Below are positions 1-9,141 of a stretch of 48,169 bases of DNA, piece after piece. The translations under genes and the position numbers were made by a program. Every line of letters starts with the position of its first letter. Position 1 is the first letter of the stretch. The notes under the pieces were generated by a model that was given only the letters and a program-made list of their open reading frames with translations, was not told the origin of the DNA and searched no databases. The DNA is from a virus, in IMG/VR virus record IMGVR_UViG_3300027974_000052, positions 1-48,169 of that record; one strand, written 5' to 3'.

Positions 1-1
1 T

Positions 2-1171
2 AATACAGGAGAGTTAGCTGAGGGCTTTGGTCGTAAGGTACGTAACTTAGTAGACTCTGATGAGTACAGACGCATTTTTCCAGATGTTAAACTTCGCACA
101 GATTCCAAAGCGGCAGGACGATGGAACACTAACCATCAAGGGGACTATTTTGCTGCGGGTGTTGGGGGTACTGTAACGGGGCGAGGAGCTGACTTGCTTA
201 TCATTGATGACCCTCATTCTGAAAACGATGCTGTTATAGCGCAGTATAACCCTGAAATTTACGATAAAGTGTTTAGTTGGTATTCGTCAGGGCCAAGGCA
301 ACGGCTACAGCCTGGAGGGGCTATAATTATCGTTATGACTCGATGGAGTCTTGCGGATTTAACGGGGCAAATATTAGATCACTCTGCTAAAAACGGTGGG
401 GATCAATGGGAAGTGGTGGAGTTCCCTGCAATAATGCCAAGTGGTAGGCCGCTATGGCCTGAATTTTGGAGCATAGAAGAGTTAGAAGCTGTTAAAGCTG
501 AAATTCCAGTAGGCAAATGGCAAGCTCAATACCAACAGCAGCCCACATCAGAAATTACAGCGATTATTAAGCGTGAGTGGTGGCAAAAATGGCCTAAAAA
601 AGACCCTCCGCCTTGCGATTATGTGCTTATGTCTATGGATACAGCGTTTGAAAAAAAGACAAGTGCTGACTATAGTGCCGTTGTTATTTTTGGAGTCTGG
701 GAAAACCCAGAAGATGGAGACCAACCTAATTTAATTTTATTAGAAGCATGGCGAGATCGGCTTGAGTTCCCTGATTTAAAAATTAAAACGCTAGAGATGT
801 ACGAAGAATGGCAGCCTGATGGGATAATAATAGAGAAAAAAGCATCTGGAGCGCCCCTTATATACGAGCTTAGACGCATGGGCATACCTGCGCAGGAGTT
901 CACCCCCTCTCGTGGGCAGGATAAAATTTCTAGGCTTAACGCTATATCGGATATATTTGCTTCAGGCAAAGTATGGGCTCCTGCTACACGTTGGGCAGAC
1001 GAGGTTATTAATGAGGTAGCGTCATTTCCTTCTGGTCGCAACGATGATTTTGTTGACGCCGTCAGTTTAGCATTAGCTAGGTTTCGTTCTGGGGGGCTTA
1101 TTAGTTCTGCTAAAGATAAAGATATGGATGAAGACCTTTGGTCATATAGAAAAAAGGCCAATTACTACTAA
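2..1171 (+). CDS. terL: Terminase large subunit, 5' truncated by window edge
   Basis: This is the ATPase-nuclease motor that packages DNA through the portal. The frame is open from base 2, so the start and the Walker A region lie outside the window; the TTG at 194 is internal. A Walker B-like strand (LLIIDDPHS) lies around 191-217. The C-terminal RNase H-like nuclease shows three acidic positions expected of the family: Asp in SMDTAF (638-640), Glu in IIIEKKASG (833-835) and Asp in DDFVDAVS (1055-1057). It is the first gene seen of the rightward structural module. Family assignment is firm; the packaging type (pac, cos or direct repeats) cannot be read from the fragment. Confidence 0.95.
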   Translation, partial: NTGELAEGFGRKVRNLVDSDEYRRIFPDVKLRTDSKAAGRWNTNHQGDYFAAGVGGTVTGRGADLLIIDDPHSENDAVIAQYNPEIYDKVFSWYSSGPRQRLQPGGAIIIVMTRWSLADLTGQILDHSAKNGGDQWEVVEFPAIMPSGRPLWPEFWSIEELEAVKAEIPVGKWQAQYQQQPTSEITAIIKREWWQKWPKKDPPPCDYVLMSMDTAFEKKTSADYSAVVIFGVWENPEDGDQPNLILLEAWRDRLEFPDLKIKTLEMYEEWQPDGIIIEKKASGAPLIYELRRMGIPAQEFTPSRGQDKISRLNAISDIFASGKVWAPATRWADEVINEVASFPSGRNDDFVDAVSLALARFRSGGLISSAKDKDMDEDLWSYRKKANYY

Positions 1172-1174
1172 ATT

Positions 1175-1369
1175 ATGAAGTGCCATATAAAACTATTGGT
1201 GGGGATGTGCGGGGTATTAATGACTTCCTGTACAAATTTTACTTGCAGCCCATCGGTATTTCCTATATACGATAATGGTATAACAGAACAAACTATTATT
1301 AATCCTACAGGGTTAATGTTTAAAATCAATTGCAAAGAGGTGGCGATATGTCAGTCGGTAATCAAATAG
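1175..1369 (+). CDS. Small lipoprotein-like protein, possible spanin component
   Basis: This is a 64-residue protein with a short basic start, a hydrophobic stretch (LLVGMCGVLM) and a lipobox-like LMTSC placing a candidate lipidated Cys near residue 19. Two more Cys follow. It starts three bases after the terminase stop and its 3' end overlaps the next gene. A lipoprotein one gene away from the lysozyme suggests an outer-membrane spanin role (Rz1-like), but it lacks the Pro-rich stretch of classic Rz1 and no inner-membrane Rz partner is evident beside it. The lipoprotein reading is inference from the N-terminus. Confidence 0.5.
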   Translation: MKCHIKLLVGMCGVLMTSCTNFTCSPSVFPIYDNGITEQTIINPTGLMFKINCKEVAICQSVIK

Positions 1370-1665
1370 AAGAAGCAGTAATATCAACTTTTGTAGATTT
1401 AATAGGTCATGGGAATGTATTTGCAAGAATTGTTAGTGAAATTGAAAGAACTAATGCAGCAATGCCAAACGCTACTGGCAAAGATAAACGAGCTAAAGTA
1501 TGGGCCGATCTTGATATTATTTTTGATGACCTAATAGAACCCATTGCTAAAAATATAATAAACCTATTAATTGAATTAGGCGTGGCCTATACGTATGCAC
1601 AAAATCCAGTGCTAGGACAAGTAGCTAGACAAGCTGCGAATGTAGCTGAAGACAAATTAAAATGA
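1348..1665 (+). CDS. Unknown small phage protein upstream of lysozyme
   Basis: This is a 105-residue protein that I do not recognise. The start is taken at ATG 1348 because GAGGTGG sits just upstream; an in-frame TTG at 1330 has no such support. The C-terminal half contains a moderately hydrophobic helix-like stretch (IIFDDLIEPIAKNIINLLI onward) followed by a short charged tail. It overlaps the start of the lysozyme by four bases, so the two are translationally coupled. Position would fit a lysis accessory or holin-like role, but there is no clear transmembrane segment free of charges. Confidence 0.6.
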   Translation: MSVGNQIEEAVISTFVDLIGHGNVFARIVSEIERTNAAMPNATGKDKRAKVWADLDIIFDDLIEPIAKNIINLLIELGVAYTYAQNPVLGQVARQAANVAEDKLK

Positions 1666-2114
1666 TAACGCCCTTAAAGCAACAACTAGAGTTTGAAGAA
1701 GGAAGGAAGTTAAAAGCCTATACTTGCTCTATGGGACATAAAACCATTGGCATTGGACATAATCTTGCTATTAAACCCTGCTTTAATGGTCAACGCATAC
1801 CTGATGTAATCAGTAACCAACTATGTGATCTTATTTTTGACCGAGATGTTGAAGACACCATTATACAACTTAATGCTAATTGGCCTTATAACTCAAGCTT
1901 AGATGCACCTAGACGTGACGCTGTTATTAATATGTGTTTTCAATTAGGGGTTAATGGGGTTATGAAGTTTAAATATATGCTCAATGCTTTAGAACGCGCT
2001 GATTGGGTGGCAGCTAAATCTCATGCTTTAGATAGTGCTTGGGCTGTTCAAACAACTGAAAGAGCAAAAAGAGTGGCAAACCAATTACTGACTGGAACTT
2101 ACTATAAAGTTTAA
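1662..2114 (+). CDS. Endolysin, GH24 (T4-type) lysozyme
   Basis: This is a 150-residue muramidase that degrades host peptidoglycan at lysis. The N-terminal block EEGRKLKAYTCSMGHKTIGI aligns by eye with the T4 lysozyme active site: Glu13 corresponds to catalytic Glu11, Thr28 to Thr26, and Cys22 takes the place of Asp20. Cys at this position occurs naturally in other GH24 phage enzymes, and T4 D20C is known to remain active, so the enzyme is probably functional. There is no signal peptide, so release should depend on a holin. The start overlaps the preceding gene (ATGATAA). Confidence 0.93.
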   Translation: MITPLKQQLEFEEGRKLKAYTCSMGHKTIGIGHNLAIKPCFNGQRIPDVISNQLCDLIFDRDVEDTIIQLNANWPYNSSLDAPRRDAVINMCFQLGVNGVMKFKYMLNALERADWVAAKSHALDSAWAVQTTERAKRVANQLLTGTYYKV

Positions 2115-2126
2115 TAGGACGCATAA

Positions 2127-4808
2127 ATGATAGATAAAAGTATGAACCCTGCACCGCAAGGTATAACTAGCTTAGCAGGAGCAGAACCTGACCTTGAGAT
2201 TGAGATTGAAAACCCAGATGATGTGACTATGGTTATAGATGGCATGGAGATTGATCTAATGCCTGATATGGAGGACGATAGCTTTAGCGATAATTTAGCT
2301 GATTATTTAAGCGATTCAGAACTTCAAATGCTAGCAGGAGAACTACTTGCTGACTTTGATGACGATATAGCCTCAAGAAAAGATTGGATAACGACATATA
2401 CTGACGGCATAGAGCTGCTGGGTATGAAGATTGAAGAAAGGTCAGAACCTTGGGAAGGCGCATGTGGGGTATATCACCCTCTTTTATCTGAAGCGATTGT
2501 TAAGTTTCAGGCTGAAACAATGATGTCCTCTTTTCCAGCAGCAGGGCCAGTACGCACACAAATCATAGGCAAAGAAACTCAAGCTAAAAAAGACTCTGCC
2601 GCTCGTGTTCAAGAAGATATGAACTATCAGTTAACTGATGTAATGGACGAGTTTAGACCTGAGCATGAACGTATGCTTTGGGGTTTAGGTATGGCGGGTA
2701 ATGCCTTTAAAAAGGTGTATTTTGATTCTCAGCTTGATAGACAAGTATCTGTATTTGTTCCAGCAGAGGACTTAGTTGTGCCTTATGGGGCGATGAATTT
2801 AGAACAAGCAGAACGTGTAACGCATGTAATGCGTAAAACAGAAAATGAGCTACGCAGACTACAAGTAGCGGGGTTTTATAGTGACGTTGACTTAGGAGAA
2901 CCTAGTAACTCATTAGATGATGTAGAAAAGAAAATAGCTGAAAAAATGGGCTTTAGAGCTACATCAGATAATAGATACAAGATTTTAGAAATGCACGTTG
3001 ACTTAGACCTGCCAGGATTTGAACATGAAGAAGACGGTGAATTTACAGGAATTGCCCTACCCTATGTTGTTACCATTGAAAAAGGAACAAGCACCATTCT
3101 ATCTATTAGACGAAATTGGGAACAAGATGATAAGTTATATAAAAAACGGCAGCATTTTGTGCATTATGGTTACGTTCCTGGTTTTGGGTTTTACTGTTTT
3201 GGGCTTATCCATCTTGTCGGTGCTTTCGCTAAGTCTGGTACATCTCTCATTAGACAGCTTGTGGACGCGGGTACACTCTCTAATTTGCCAGGGGGCTTTA
3301 AAACTAGGGGAATGAGGGTAAAAGGTGATGACACACCTATTGCTCCTGGTGAATGGCGGGATGTAGATGTGCCATCAGGCACAATGAGGGACAATTTTGT
3401 GCCCTTACCCTATAAAGAACCAAGTCAGACATTAATGGCTTTGTTAGGTCAAATTATTGATGAGGGTAGACGGTTTGCCAATGCTGCGGACTTACAAATA
3501 TCCGATATGTCGGGGCAAGCTCCTGTAGGAACTACACTTGCAATTCTTGAAAGAAACACTAAAGCTATGTCAGCTATCATGGCTAGAGTGCATTTTGCAT
3601 TTAAGCAAGAGTTGGGATTATTAAAGGGCATTATTGCGGCCTATACTCCTGAAGATTACGAGTATGAACCTAATGTGGGCAATAGAAAAGCCAAGCGATC
3701 AGATTATGATATGGTTGAAGTTATCCCCGTATCTGACCCTAATGCCTCTACAATGGCGCAAAAAATTGTACAGTATCAAGCGGTACTTCAATTAGCACAG
3801 ACAGCTCCGCAAATATACAACATGCCGTTACTTCATAGACAGATGTTGGATGTTTTAGGCGTAAAAGAAGCGCATAAGTTAGTGCCTTTAGAAGAAGATC
3901 AAAAACCAACTGATCCTGTTACAGAAAACCAAGCCGTTTTAATGAACAAACCTGTAAAAGCGTTCGCCACACAAGACCATAAATCACATATTGCCGTACA
4001 CATGGCACCTATGCAAGACCCTAAAATGCAGCAAATAATGCAAAACAATCCTGCAGCGCCACAAATGATGGCTGCAATGTCAGCGCATATTGCTGAACAT
4101 TTGGGATTTGAGTATAGAGCGCAGATAGAACAACAGTTAGGATTCTCATTGCCCCCACAAAAAGATGAAAGCGGTGAAGAACAACACATGAATCCTGAAG
4201 TGGAGGCTAGATTAGCTCCATTATTAGCTCAAGCGGCTCAACAATTACTCCAACAAAACCAAGGAGAAGTCGCCCAACAACAGGCTAAACAACAAGCACA
4301 AGACCCACTAGTACAGATGCAGCAACAAGAGCTACAACTCAAACAGCAAGAGCAACAACGAAAGGCTCAAAAAGACCAACTCGATGCACAAATAAAAATG
4401 CAACAACTTCAAGTTGAAAGAGAAAGGATTCAGGCTCAACAGCAAACTGCTGCGGAACAAACTAGAGTAGCAGCATTAAGCAACGCGGCTAAACTTGAAG
4501 CAACTAAGACTAATGACGCGAGTAAATTAAAAGTGCAAGCTTTATCAGAAGCAGCACGGTTAACCGCAGATAATAAAAAAGCGGCTACAAATACTAAATT
4601 ACAGGCACTATCAGAAGCAGCGCGTTTAACGGCTGATAACAATGGAGCAGCATCAAATACTAGAACGGACGTGCTAAAAACAACTGCTCAACTGGCTGAA
4701 CAAAAACGCCAACATGATACTAAACTTGAGCATGAAGGGTTGCAAAAAGCGTTAGATCGTGAGCATCAAATAAGCACACGACAAAACCAGCCACTAGAAG
4801 GTGAATAA
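2127..4808 (+). CDS. Portal protein
   Basis: This is an 893-residue portal forming the ring at one capsid vertex through which DNA enters and leaves. The N-terminus is very acidic, then comes a conserved portal block (around residues 80-150: RSEPWEG.CGVYHPLL.EAIVKFQAE). The last 200 residues are Gln/Ala-rich coiled coil, including two nearly identical copies of a segment around ALSEAARLTADN. This resembles the long barrel-type C-termini of P22-like portals. It is preceded by AGGAC and its stop overlaps the next start (TAATG). Confidence 0.9.
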   Translation: MIDKSMNPAPQGITSLAGAEPDLEIEIENPDDVTMVIDGMEIDLMPDMEDDSFSDNLADYLSDSELQMLAGELLADFDDDIASRKDWITTYTDGIELLGMKIEERSEPWEGACGVYHPLLSEAIVKFQAETMMSSFPAAGPVRTQIIGKETQAKKDSAARVQEDMNYQLTDVMDEFRPEHERMLWGLGMAGNAFKKVYFDSQLDRQVSVFVPAEDLVVPYGAMNLEQAERVTHVMRKTENELRRLQVAGFYSDVDLGEPSNSLDDVEKKIAEKMGFRATSDNRYKILEMHVDLDLPGFEHEEDGEFTGIALPYVVTIEKGTSTILSIRRNWEQDDKLYKKRQHFVHYGYVPGFGFYCFGLIHLVGAFAKSGTSLIRQLVDAGTLSNLPGGFKTRGMRVKGDDTPIAPGEWRDVDVPSGTMRDNFVPLPYKEPSQTLMALLGQIIDEGRRFANAADLQISDMSGQAPVGTTLAILERNTKAMSAIMARVHFAFKQELGLLKGIIAAYTPEDYEYEPNVGNRKAKRSDYDMVEVIPVSDPNASTMAQKIVQYQAVLQLAQTAPQIYNMPLLHRQMLDVLGVKEAHKLVPLEEDQKPTDPVTENQAVLMNKPVKAFATQDHKSHIAVHMAPMQDPKMQQIMQNNPAAPQMMAAMSAHIAEHLGFEYRAQIEQQLGFSLPPQKDESGEEQHMNPEVEARLAPLLAQAAQQLLQQNQGEVAQQQAKQQAQDPLVQMQQQELQLKQQEQQRKAQKDQLDAQIKMQQLQVERERIQAQQQTAAEQTRVAALSNAAKLEATKTNDASKLKVQALSEAARLTADNKKAATNTKLQALSEAARLTADNNGAASNTRTDVLKTTAQLAEQKRQHDTKLEHEGLQKALDREHQISTRQNQPLEGE

Positions 4809-5314
4809 TGAGTAACGATTTTTGTGATTTAACCGCTTTTATGAATTGGTGGTTTAGCAATAATAGACCCGTAAATATTCCATTAGATAATCCTGTGAAT
4901 ATTTATGATGATTTTAGTAATGACGTGGATGCTAAAAAAATAACCTGCATAAATTTATATCGCAGTGGGGCGTACCAAGTTCAATTAATTGTGGTTCCCC
5001 CTAATTCTACAATTAGGCAGCATATTCATCCTAATATGGATAGTTATGAAGTTTACAATTCAGGTTCGTTGGAAGTTGAAGTAGATGGAATAGTGCATGG
5101 GCCAGGAGCGTGCCCTCCAATTCGAGTACTCCCCACATCATGGCATGGGGCACCAAAAGAAAATGTGCTAGCTATAGAGGGAGGTAGTTTTTATTCTGTT
5201 CAAAAATGGTTGAATGGGCATTTACCCTCTTGTGCAGGTGCCGATTGGTTAGGCAATGATGGCAGTACAAAAGGACATGCTGTTAGTTCTGTCGAACAAT
5301 TAAACAAAGTATAG
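4808..5314 (+). CDS. Cupin-like protein in the head gene cluster
   Basis: This is a 168-residue protein with a recognisable single-domain cupin pattern. Motif 1-like HIHPNMDSYEVYNSG provides two His and a Glu, and motif 2-like VLPTSWHGAP provides a third His; these could bind a metal. No substrate can be inferred. It lies between the portal and the small 5322 gene with one-base overlap upstream, so it is co-expressed with virion proteins and may be structural rather than enzymatic. A second cupin-like protein lies at 21945-22379. Confidence 0.7.
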   Translation: MSNDFCDLTAFMNWWFSNNRPVNIPLDNPVNIYDDFSNDVDAKKITCINLYRSGAYQVQLIVVPPNSTIRQHIHPNMDSYEVYNSGSLEVEVDGIVHGPGACPPIRVLPTSWHGAPKENVLAIEGGSFYSVQKWLNGHLPSCAGADWLGNDGSTKGHAVSSVEQLNKV

Positions 5315-5321
5315 GTGAGTA

Positions 5322-5510
5322 ATGGACGCATTTGAAGCAATTACTTTTCAAATAAATGAACAAATTCAAAGTATTAATGAAGCGATTACATCAGGTCGCC
5401 CAGATACCTTTGATGAGTATAAAAGACTCTGCGGAGAGGTTCGAGGTCTACTCTTTGCTAGAGATATAGTAAAAGACCTTAAAAACAAAATGGAAAACTC
5501 AGATGACTAA
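5322..5510 (+). CDS. Small conserved phage head-cluster protein
   Basis: This is a 62-residue, largely helical, charged protein with a central segment GRPDTFDEYKRLCGEVRGLL. Short proteins with this kind of DEY+RLCG...GL..A+ pattern recur beside portal and capsid genes in many phages, but their function is unknown to me. AGGTGAG lies before the ATG, and the 3' end overlaps the next gene by eight bases. Confidence 0.75.
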   Translation: MDAFEAITFQINEQIQSINEAITSGRPDTFDEYKRLCGEVRGLLFARDIVKDLKNKMENSDD

Positions 5511-5931
5511 AACGGTACAAAAAATATTGGTAGGCACAAACCCTTCCAATCCGCAGGTAGTTGGCGCGATTGATTTAGAAGCTAGTGCTGAAGAGAAAGC
5601 AACACAATTACCCACACCGTCAGGATACCACATATTATGTGCCGTTCCAGATGTCGAAAAAGAGTATGACAGTGGCATTATTAAAGCTGATATGACTGTG
5701 AGACATGACGAAGTCTTAGCAACAGTTCTTTTTGTAGTTGCGATAGGCCCCGATGCTTATAAAGATAGCTCAAGATTTCCAAGTGGGCCTTGGTGCAAAG
5801 TAGGAGACTTTATTCTTGTTAGACCTAATGCAGGTTCTCGAATAGATATACACGGCAAAGAGTTTCGTCTTATCAATGACGATACTCCAGAAGCAGTTGT
5901 TTTAGACCCTCGTGGCATCAAACGTAAATAA
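5503..5931 (+). CDS. GroES-like co-chaperonin
   Basis: This is a 142-residue protein with a GroES-type beta-barrel pattern. After about 40 extra N-terminal residues come PSGYHILCAVPD (strand 1), then a loop with SGIIKADM resembling the hydrophobic GGIVL mobile-loop tripeptide that docks onto GroEL. The C-terminal CKVGDFILVRPNAGSRID.. and EFRLINDDTPEAVV match the GroES 'KVGD.V.F..G.G' and final strands. T4 gp31 is the known example of a phage GroES substitute needed for capsid folding. Its place between portal and capsid genes supports a role in folding the major capsid protein with host GroEL. Confidence 0.8.
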   Translation: MTKTVQKILVGTNPSNPQVVGAIDLEASAEEKATQLPTPSGYHILCAVPDVEKEYDSGIIKADMTVRHDEVLATVLFVVAIGPDAYKDSSRFPSGPWCKVGDFILVRPNAGSRIDIHGKEFRLINDDTPEAVVLDPRGIKRK

Positions 5932-5941
5932 GGAGCAGCCC

Positions 5942-6847
5942 ATGTCAGCACAATTTAATGATGAATATAAATTTCCAGACGAAATAGATAGTGATTCGTA
6001 CAGTGTAGAAATTGAAATAGAAGATGACACGCCAGAAGAAGATCGTGGCCGTCAACCTATGCCCAAACACATTGTAGATGATTTAGACAATGATGAATTA
6101 GAACAATATGATGAGAGTGTTAAGCAAAAGCTTAAACAACTTAAAAAAGTTTGGCATGATGAACGTAGGGAAAAAGAACGCGCCCTTCGTGAACAACAAG
6201 CATCGATTGATTTATCTGCTCAACTATATCAAGAAAATCAAAGATTACGTTCTGCATATAGTTCAGGCGAAAAAGAATATATAAACACATCACAACAAGC
6301 AGCTCAAATGGAAGTTGAAGCCGCAAAAAGAATGTACCGTGAAGCATATGAATCAGGAGATACCGAAGGGGTTATAAACGCGCAAGAAAAATTGCAGTTT
6401 GCTAACTTAAAATTGATTCGCGCTAATAATTTAAGAGAAACCCCTTTACAAGAGACTCCGTTTCCTGTACAAAGAAGTCGAGAAGAGTACCAGCAACCTG
6501 CTCCTCAAGTAAATCCTAAAGATTTAGCGTGGCAAGAACGCAATAAATGGTTTGGGGACGATGAGGAAATGACATCTGCTGCACTAGGATTACATAACAA
6601 ACTTGTAAATAGTGGCATGATCGCTGGCTCAGATGAATATTACAGCACATTGGACAAAACAATGCGCAAACGATTTAGCGAGTATTTTGGACAAAGAACT
6701 AAACCAACCACGGTGGTAGCTTCTGGTTCACGTAGTACAAGCTCCAATAAAATAAGACTAAATCAGAGCCAAGTCCAGATAGCAAAAAAACTGGGCATAA
6801 GCCCTGAAGTTTACGCAAAAGAAGTTTTAAAATTGGAGACTAAATAA
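5942..6847 (+). CDS. Probable scaffolding protein
   Basis: This is a 301-residue protein. The start is set at ATG 5942 because AAGGAG lies nine bases upstream; an in-frame earlier start at 5912 sits inside the GroES-like gene. The N-terminal third is acidic, residues about 55-160 are predicted by eye to be coiled coil (KQKLKQLKKVWHDERREKE), and the C-terminal part contains WQERNKWFGDDEEMTSAAL with a basic end. Charged, helical, non-enzymatic composition and location directly before the capsid genes are typical of internal scaffolds that direct procapsid assembly. Confidence 0.75.
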   Translation: MSAQFNDEYKFPDEIDSDSYSVEIEIEDDTPEEDRGRQPMPKHIVDDLDNDELEQYDESVKQKLKQLKKVWHDERREKERALREQQASIDLSAQLYQENQRLRSAYSSGEKEYINTSQQAAQMEVEAAKRMYREAYESGDTEGVINAQEKLQFANLKLIRANNLRETPLQETPFPVQRSREEYQQPAPQVNPKDLAWQERNKWFGDDEEMTSAALGLHNKLVNSGMIAGSDEYYSTLDKTMRKRFSEYFGQRTKPTTVVASGSRSTSSNKIRLNQSQVQIAKKLGISPEVYAKEVLKLETK

Positions 6848-7302
6848 TGACTACTAACCCTATAAACAAAATTACTCGTGCATCAGAAACCAGAGCGTTG
6901 ACAGAGCGTCCTAAGCAGTGGATGCCTCCAGAAGCACTCCCTGAGCCCGACAAACAGGCTGGGTACACATATAGATGGATTCGCGTAGCAATGCTAAACA
7001 AGGCTGACCCTAGCAATATTTCTAAATCATTGCGTGAAGGTTGGGAACCTGTAAAGATTGAAGAGCAACCACAATACACACTGTTAGCCTCTCGTGAAGG
7101 TCATTTTAAAGACAACATCGAGATTGGCGGGTTATTACTTTGCAAAATACCCACTGAATTTATGGAACAACGTAGCGCGTACTACAGCAACCTAACTAAT
7201 CAGCAGGCAGAAGCAGTAGATAATAGCTTTATGAGAGAAAATGATGCTCGTATGCCTTTATTTAAAGAGCGCAAATCGAGTGTATCTTTCGGAAATGGTT
7301 AA
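6847..7302 (+). CDS. Conserved phage protein upstream of capsid genes
   Basis: This is a 151-residue protein that I cannot assign. It has YTYRWIRVAM, SKSLREGWEPV and a C-terminal SFGNG. Proteins with this 'YRW.R.......N....REGW.P' pattern are seen next to capsid genes in environmental podoviruses. It begins in a TAATG overlap with the scaffold-like gene and is followed by a clear AGGAG for the next gene. A minor head or assembly role is inferred only from position. Confidence 0.7.
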   Translation: MTTNPINKITRASETRALTERPKQWMPPEALPEPDKQAGYTYRWIRVAMLNKADPSNISKSLREGWEPVKIEEQPQYTLLASREGHFKDNIEIGGLLLCKIPTEFMEQRSAYYSNLTNQQAEAVDNSFMRENDARMPLFKERKSSVSFGNG

Positions 7303-7321
7303 TTAATTTTAGGAGTTTACA

Positions 7322-8188
7322 ATGGCTTATCCTGTTATTTCGGCCCCTTACGGCCTAAAGCCAGTTAATGAAATCGGTGGTTTACCTTATGCGGGTTCAA
7401 CTCGTATGGTGCCGATAGCAACTGGTTATGCTGCAAACATTTTCTTCGGTGACGTTGTTAAATTGTCTGCGGGTACTGTAATTCAAGACACATATACACC
7501 TGCTACCGCACCTACTACACCAATTCCAGGTGTTATTGGTGTTTTCGTAGGTTGTGAATACACTTTAGCAGCCACTGGTCAACGTATCCGTGCGCAATAC
7601 TGGCCTTCTGGTACTGTTGCTCAAGACGCTGTTGCTTATGTTGTTGATGATCCACGTGTAGTTATTAAAGTAGTTATGGGTTCACAAGCAACAGCCTTGG
7701 CTAATACTTCTTCAGGTGTGGGTTATGCTTCACAACAATTTGTTGGCACTAACGTATATCCTTTATATGGTAATACTGGCAACACTTTAACTGGTGATTC
7801 TGCTGTTTCTGTATCTGGTGGTGTTGTTACTAATGGTACTGGTAACACTCGTGTTGTAGCTGCTGCTCCTTTACGTGTTGTTGGTTTAGTTCCTGAAACT
7901 GCTGTTACTGTTGCTGCTACAGCTTCTACTTCTGGTTCAAGTACTACTGTAACTCTGACCGCTGCTAATACTGCTATCCAAGCTGGTATGCAATTAATTG
8001 CTCCATCTGGTACTGGTTCTTTAGCTGGTAACTATATCACTGTTACTAACGTAAATGGTGTAACTTTAACTGTATCTAGCGCTATTACTTTGGCATCAGG
8101 TACTGCAGTTACTTTTGTGGGCTACCCTGAAATTTTGGTAACTTGGAATAACACTTTCCATAGTTATACAAACGTAGCTGGCATTTAA
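7322..8188 (+). CDS. Virion structural (decoration-type) protein
   Basis: This is a 288-residue beta-rich protein with no catalytic motif. The N-terminus (PYGLKPVNEIGGLPYAGS, then FFGDVVKL) is a pattern widely seen in phage structural proteins adjacent to the capsid gene. Residues about 195-270 form a separate Thr/Ser/Val/Gly-rich beta module (TSGSSTTVTL...SSAITLASG). A strong AGGAG precedes the ATG and codons look highly biased, consistent with abundant expression. Capsid decoration is the likeliest role; an alternative is a second capsid subunit. Confidence 0.75.
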   Translation: MAYPVISAPYGLKPVNEIGGLPYAGSTRMVPIATGYAANIFFGDVVKLSAGTVIQDTYTPATAPTTPIPGVIGVFVGCEYTLAATGQRIRAQYWPSGTVAQDAVAYVVDDPRVVIKVVMGSQATALANTSSGVGYASQQFVGTNVYPLYGNTGNTLTGDSAVSVSGGVVTNGTGNTRVVAAAPLRVVGLVPETAVTVAATASTSGSSTTVTLTAANTAIQAGMQLIAPSGTGSLAGNYITVTNVNGVTLTVSSAITLASGTAVTFVGYPEILVTWNNTFHSYTNVAGI

Positions 8189-8203
8189 TTAGGAGATTAA
8201 CAC

Positions 8204-9115
8204 ATGGCAATTTCACGCGCCCAGTTACTAAAAGAGTTACTACCTGGCTTAAACGCCCTATTCGGTTTAGAGTATGCTCGTTACGGTGAAGAACATAAAG
8301 AAATCTATGAAACAGAGACTTCTGAGCGTTCTTTTGAAGAAGAAACAAAACTGTCTGGCTTTTCAGCAGCTCCTGTCAAAAACGAAGGCCAAGCTCTTCA
8401 ATATGACAATGCTCAAGAAGCTTGGACTGCTCGATACAACCACGAAACTATTGCTTTAGGCTTCTCATTAACTGAAGAAGCTATTGAAGATAACTTGTAT
8501 GACTCTTTGTCTGCTCGTTATACTAAAGCATTAGCTCGTGCGATGGCATACACTAAACAAGTTAAAGCAGCTAACGTGCTTAATAACGGTTTTAGTTCCG
8601 CTGTTGTTGGTGGTGATGGTCAACCATTGTTTTCAAGCGCTCACCCATTAGTAAATGGTGGCACTAACAGCAACGTACCTTCTACACCTGCTGATTTAAA
8701 CGAAACTTCATTAGAAAATGCTGTGATTCAAATTGCTGCATGGACTGACGAACGTGGTCTTTTGATTGCGGCTAAACCTAAAAAGTTGATCGTTCCACCT
8801 GCGCTACAATTCGTTGCTACTCGTTTGTTAGAAACTGAATTACGTGTTGGCACAACTGACAATGACATCAACGCGATTAAGAGCAACGGTGCTGTTCCAG
8901 AAGGTTATGCTATTAACCACTTCTTGACTGACACTAATGCTTGGTTCTTAACAACGGATGTGCCCAATGCATTGAAGCACTTCGTTCGTACTCCATTACA
9001 GAACTCAATGGATGGTGATTTTGATACAGGCAACGTTCGATATAAGAGCCGTGAAAGATATTCTTTCGGCTGGAGTGACAGCTTAGGTATCTACGGTTCA
9101 TCTGGTTCAAGTTGA
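8204..9115 (+). CDS. Major capsid protein
   Basis: This is a 303-residue protein that builds the icosahedral shell, HK97-type fold by family. Diagnostic stretches are AQLLKELLPGLNALFGLEY, LSGFSAAPVKNEG.A, YDNAQEAWTARYNHETIALG and LARAMAYTKQVKAANVLNN. No N-terminal delta domain or protease gene is apparent, which fits a separate scaffold. It has a strong AGGAG ribosome site and is followed at once by an intrinsic terminator, as expected for the most abundant virion protein. Confidence 0.92.
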   Translation: MAISRAQLLKELLPGLNALFGLEYARYGEEHKEIYETETSERSFEEETKLSGFSAAPVKNEGQALQYDNAQEAWTARYNHETIALGFSLTEEAIEDNLYDSLSARYTKALARAMAYTKQVKAANVLNNGFSSAVVGGDGQPLFSSAHPLVNGGTNSNVPSTPADLNETSLENAVIQIAAWTDERGLLIAAKPKKLIVPPALQFVATRLLETELRVGTTDNDINAIKSNGAVPEGYAINHFLTDTNAWFLTTDVPNALKHFVRTPLQNSMDGDFDTGNVRYKSRERYSFGWSDSLGIYGSSGSS

Positions 9116-9141
9116 TAAAAGTCAATAACTTAGGTTAGATT

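Noticed and set aside
194-196. TTG as start of the terminase
   Set aside because: It falls in the middle of the Walker B strand and the frame is open from base 2.
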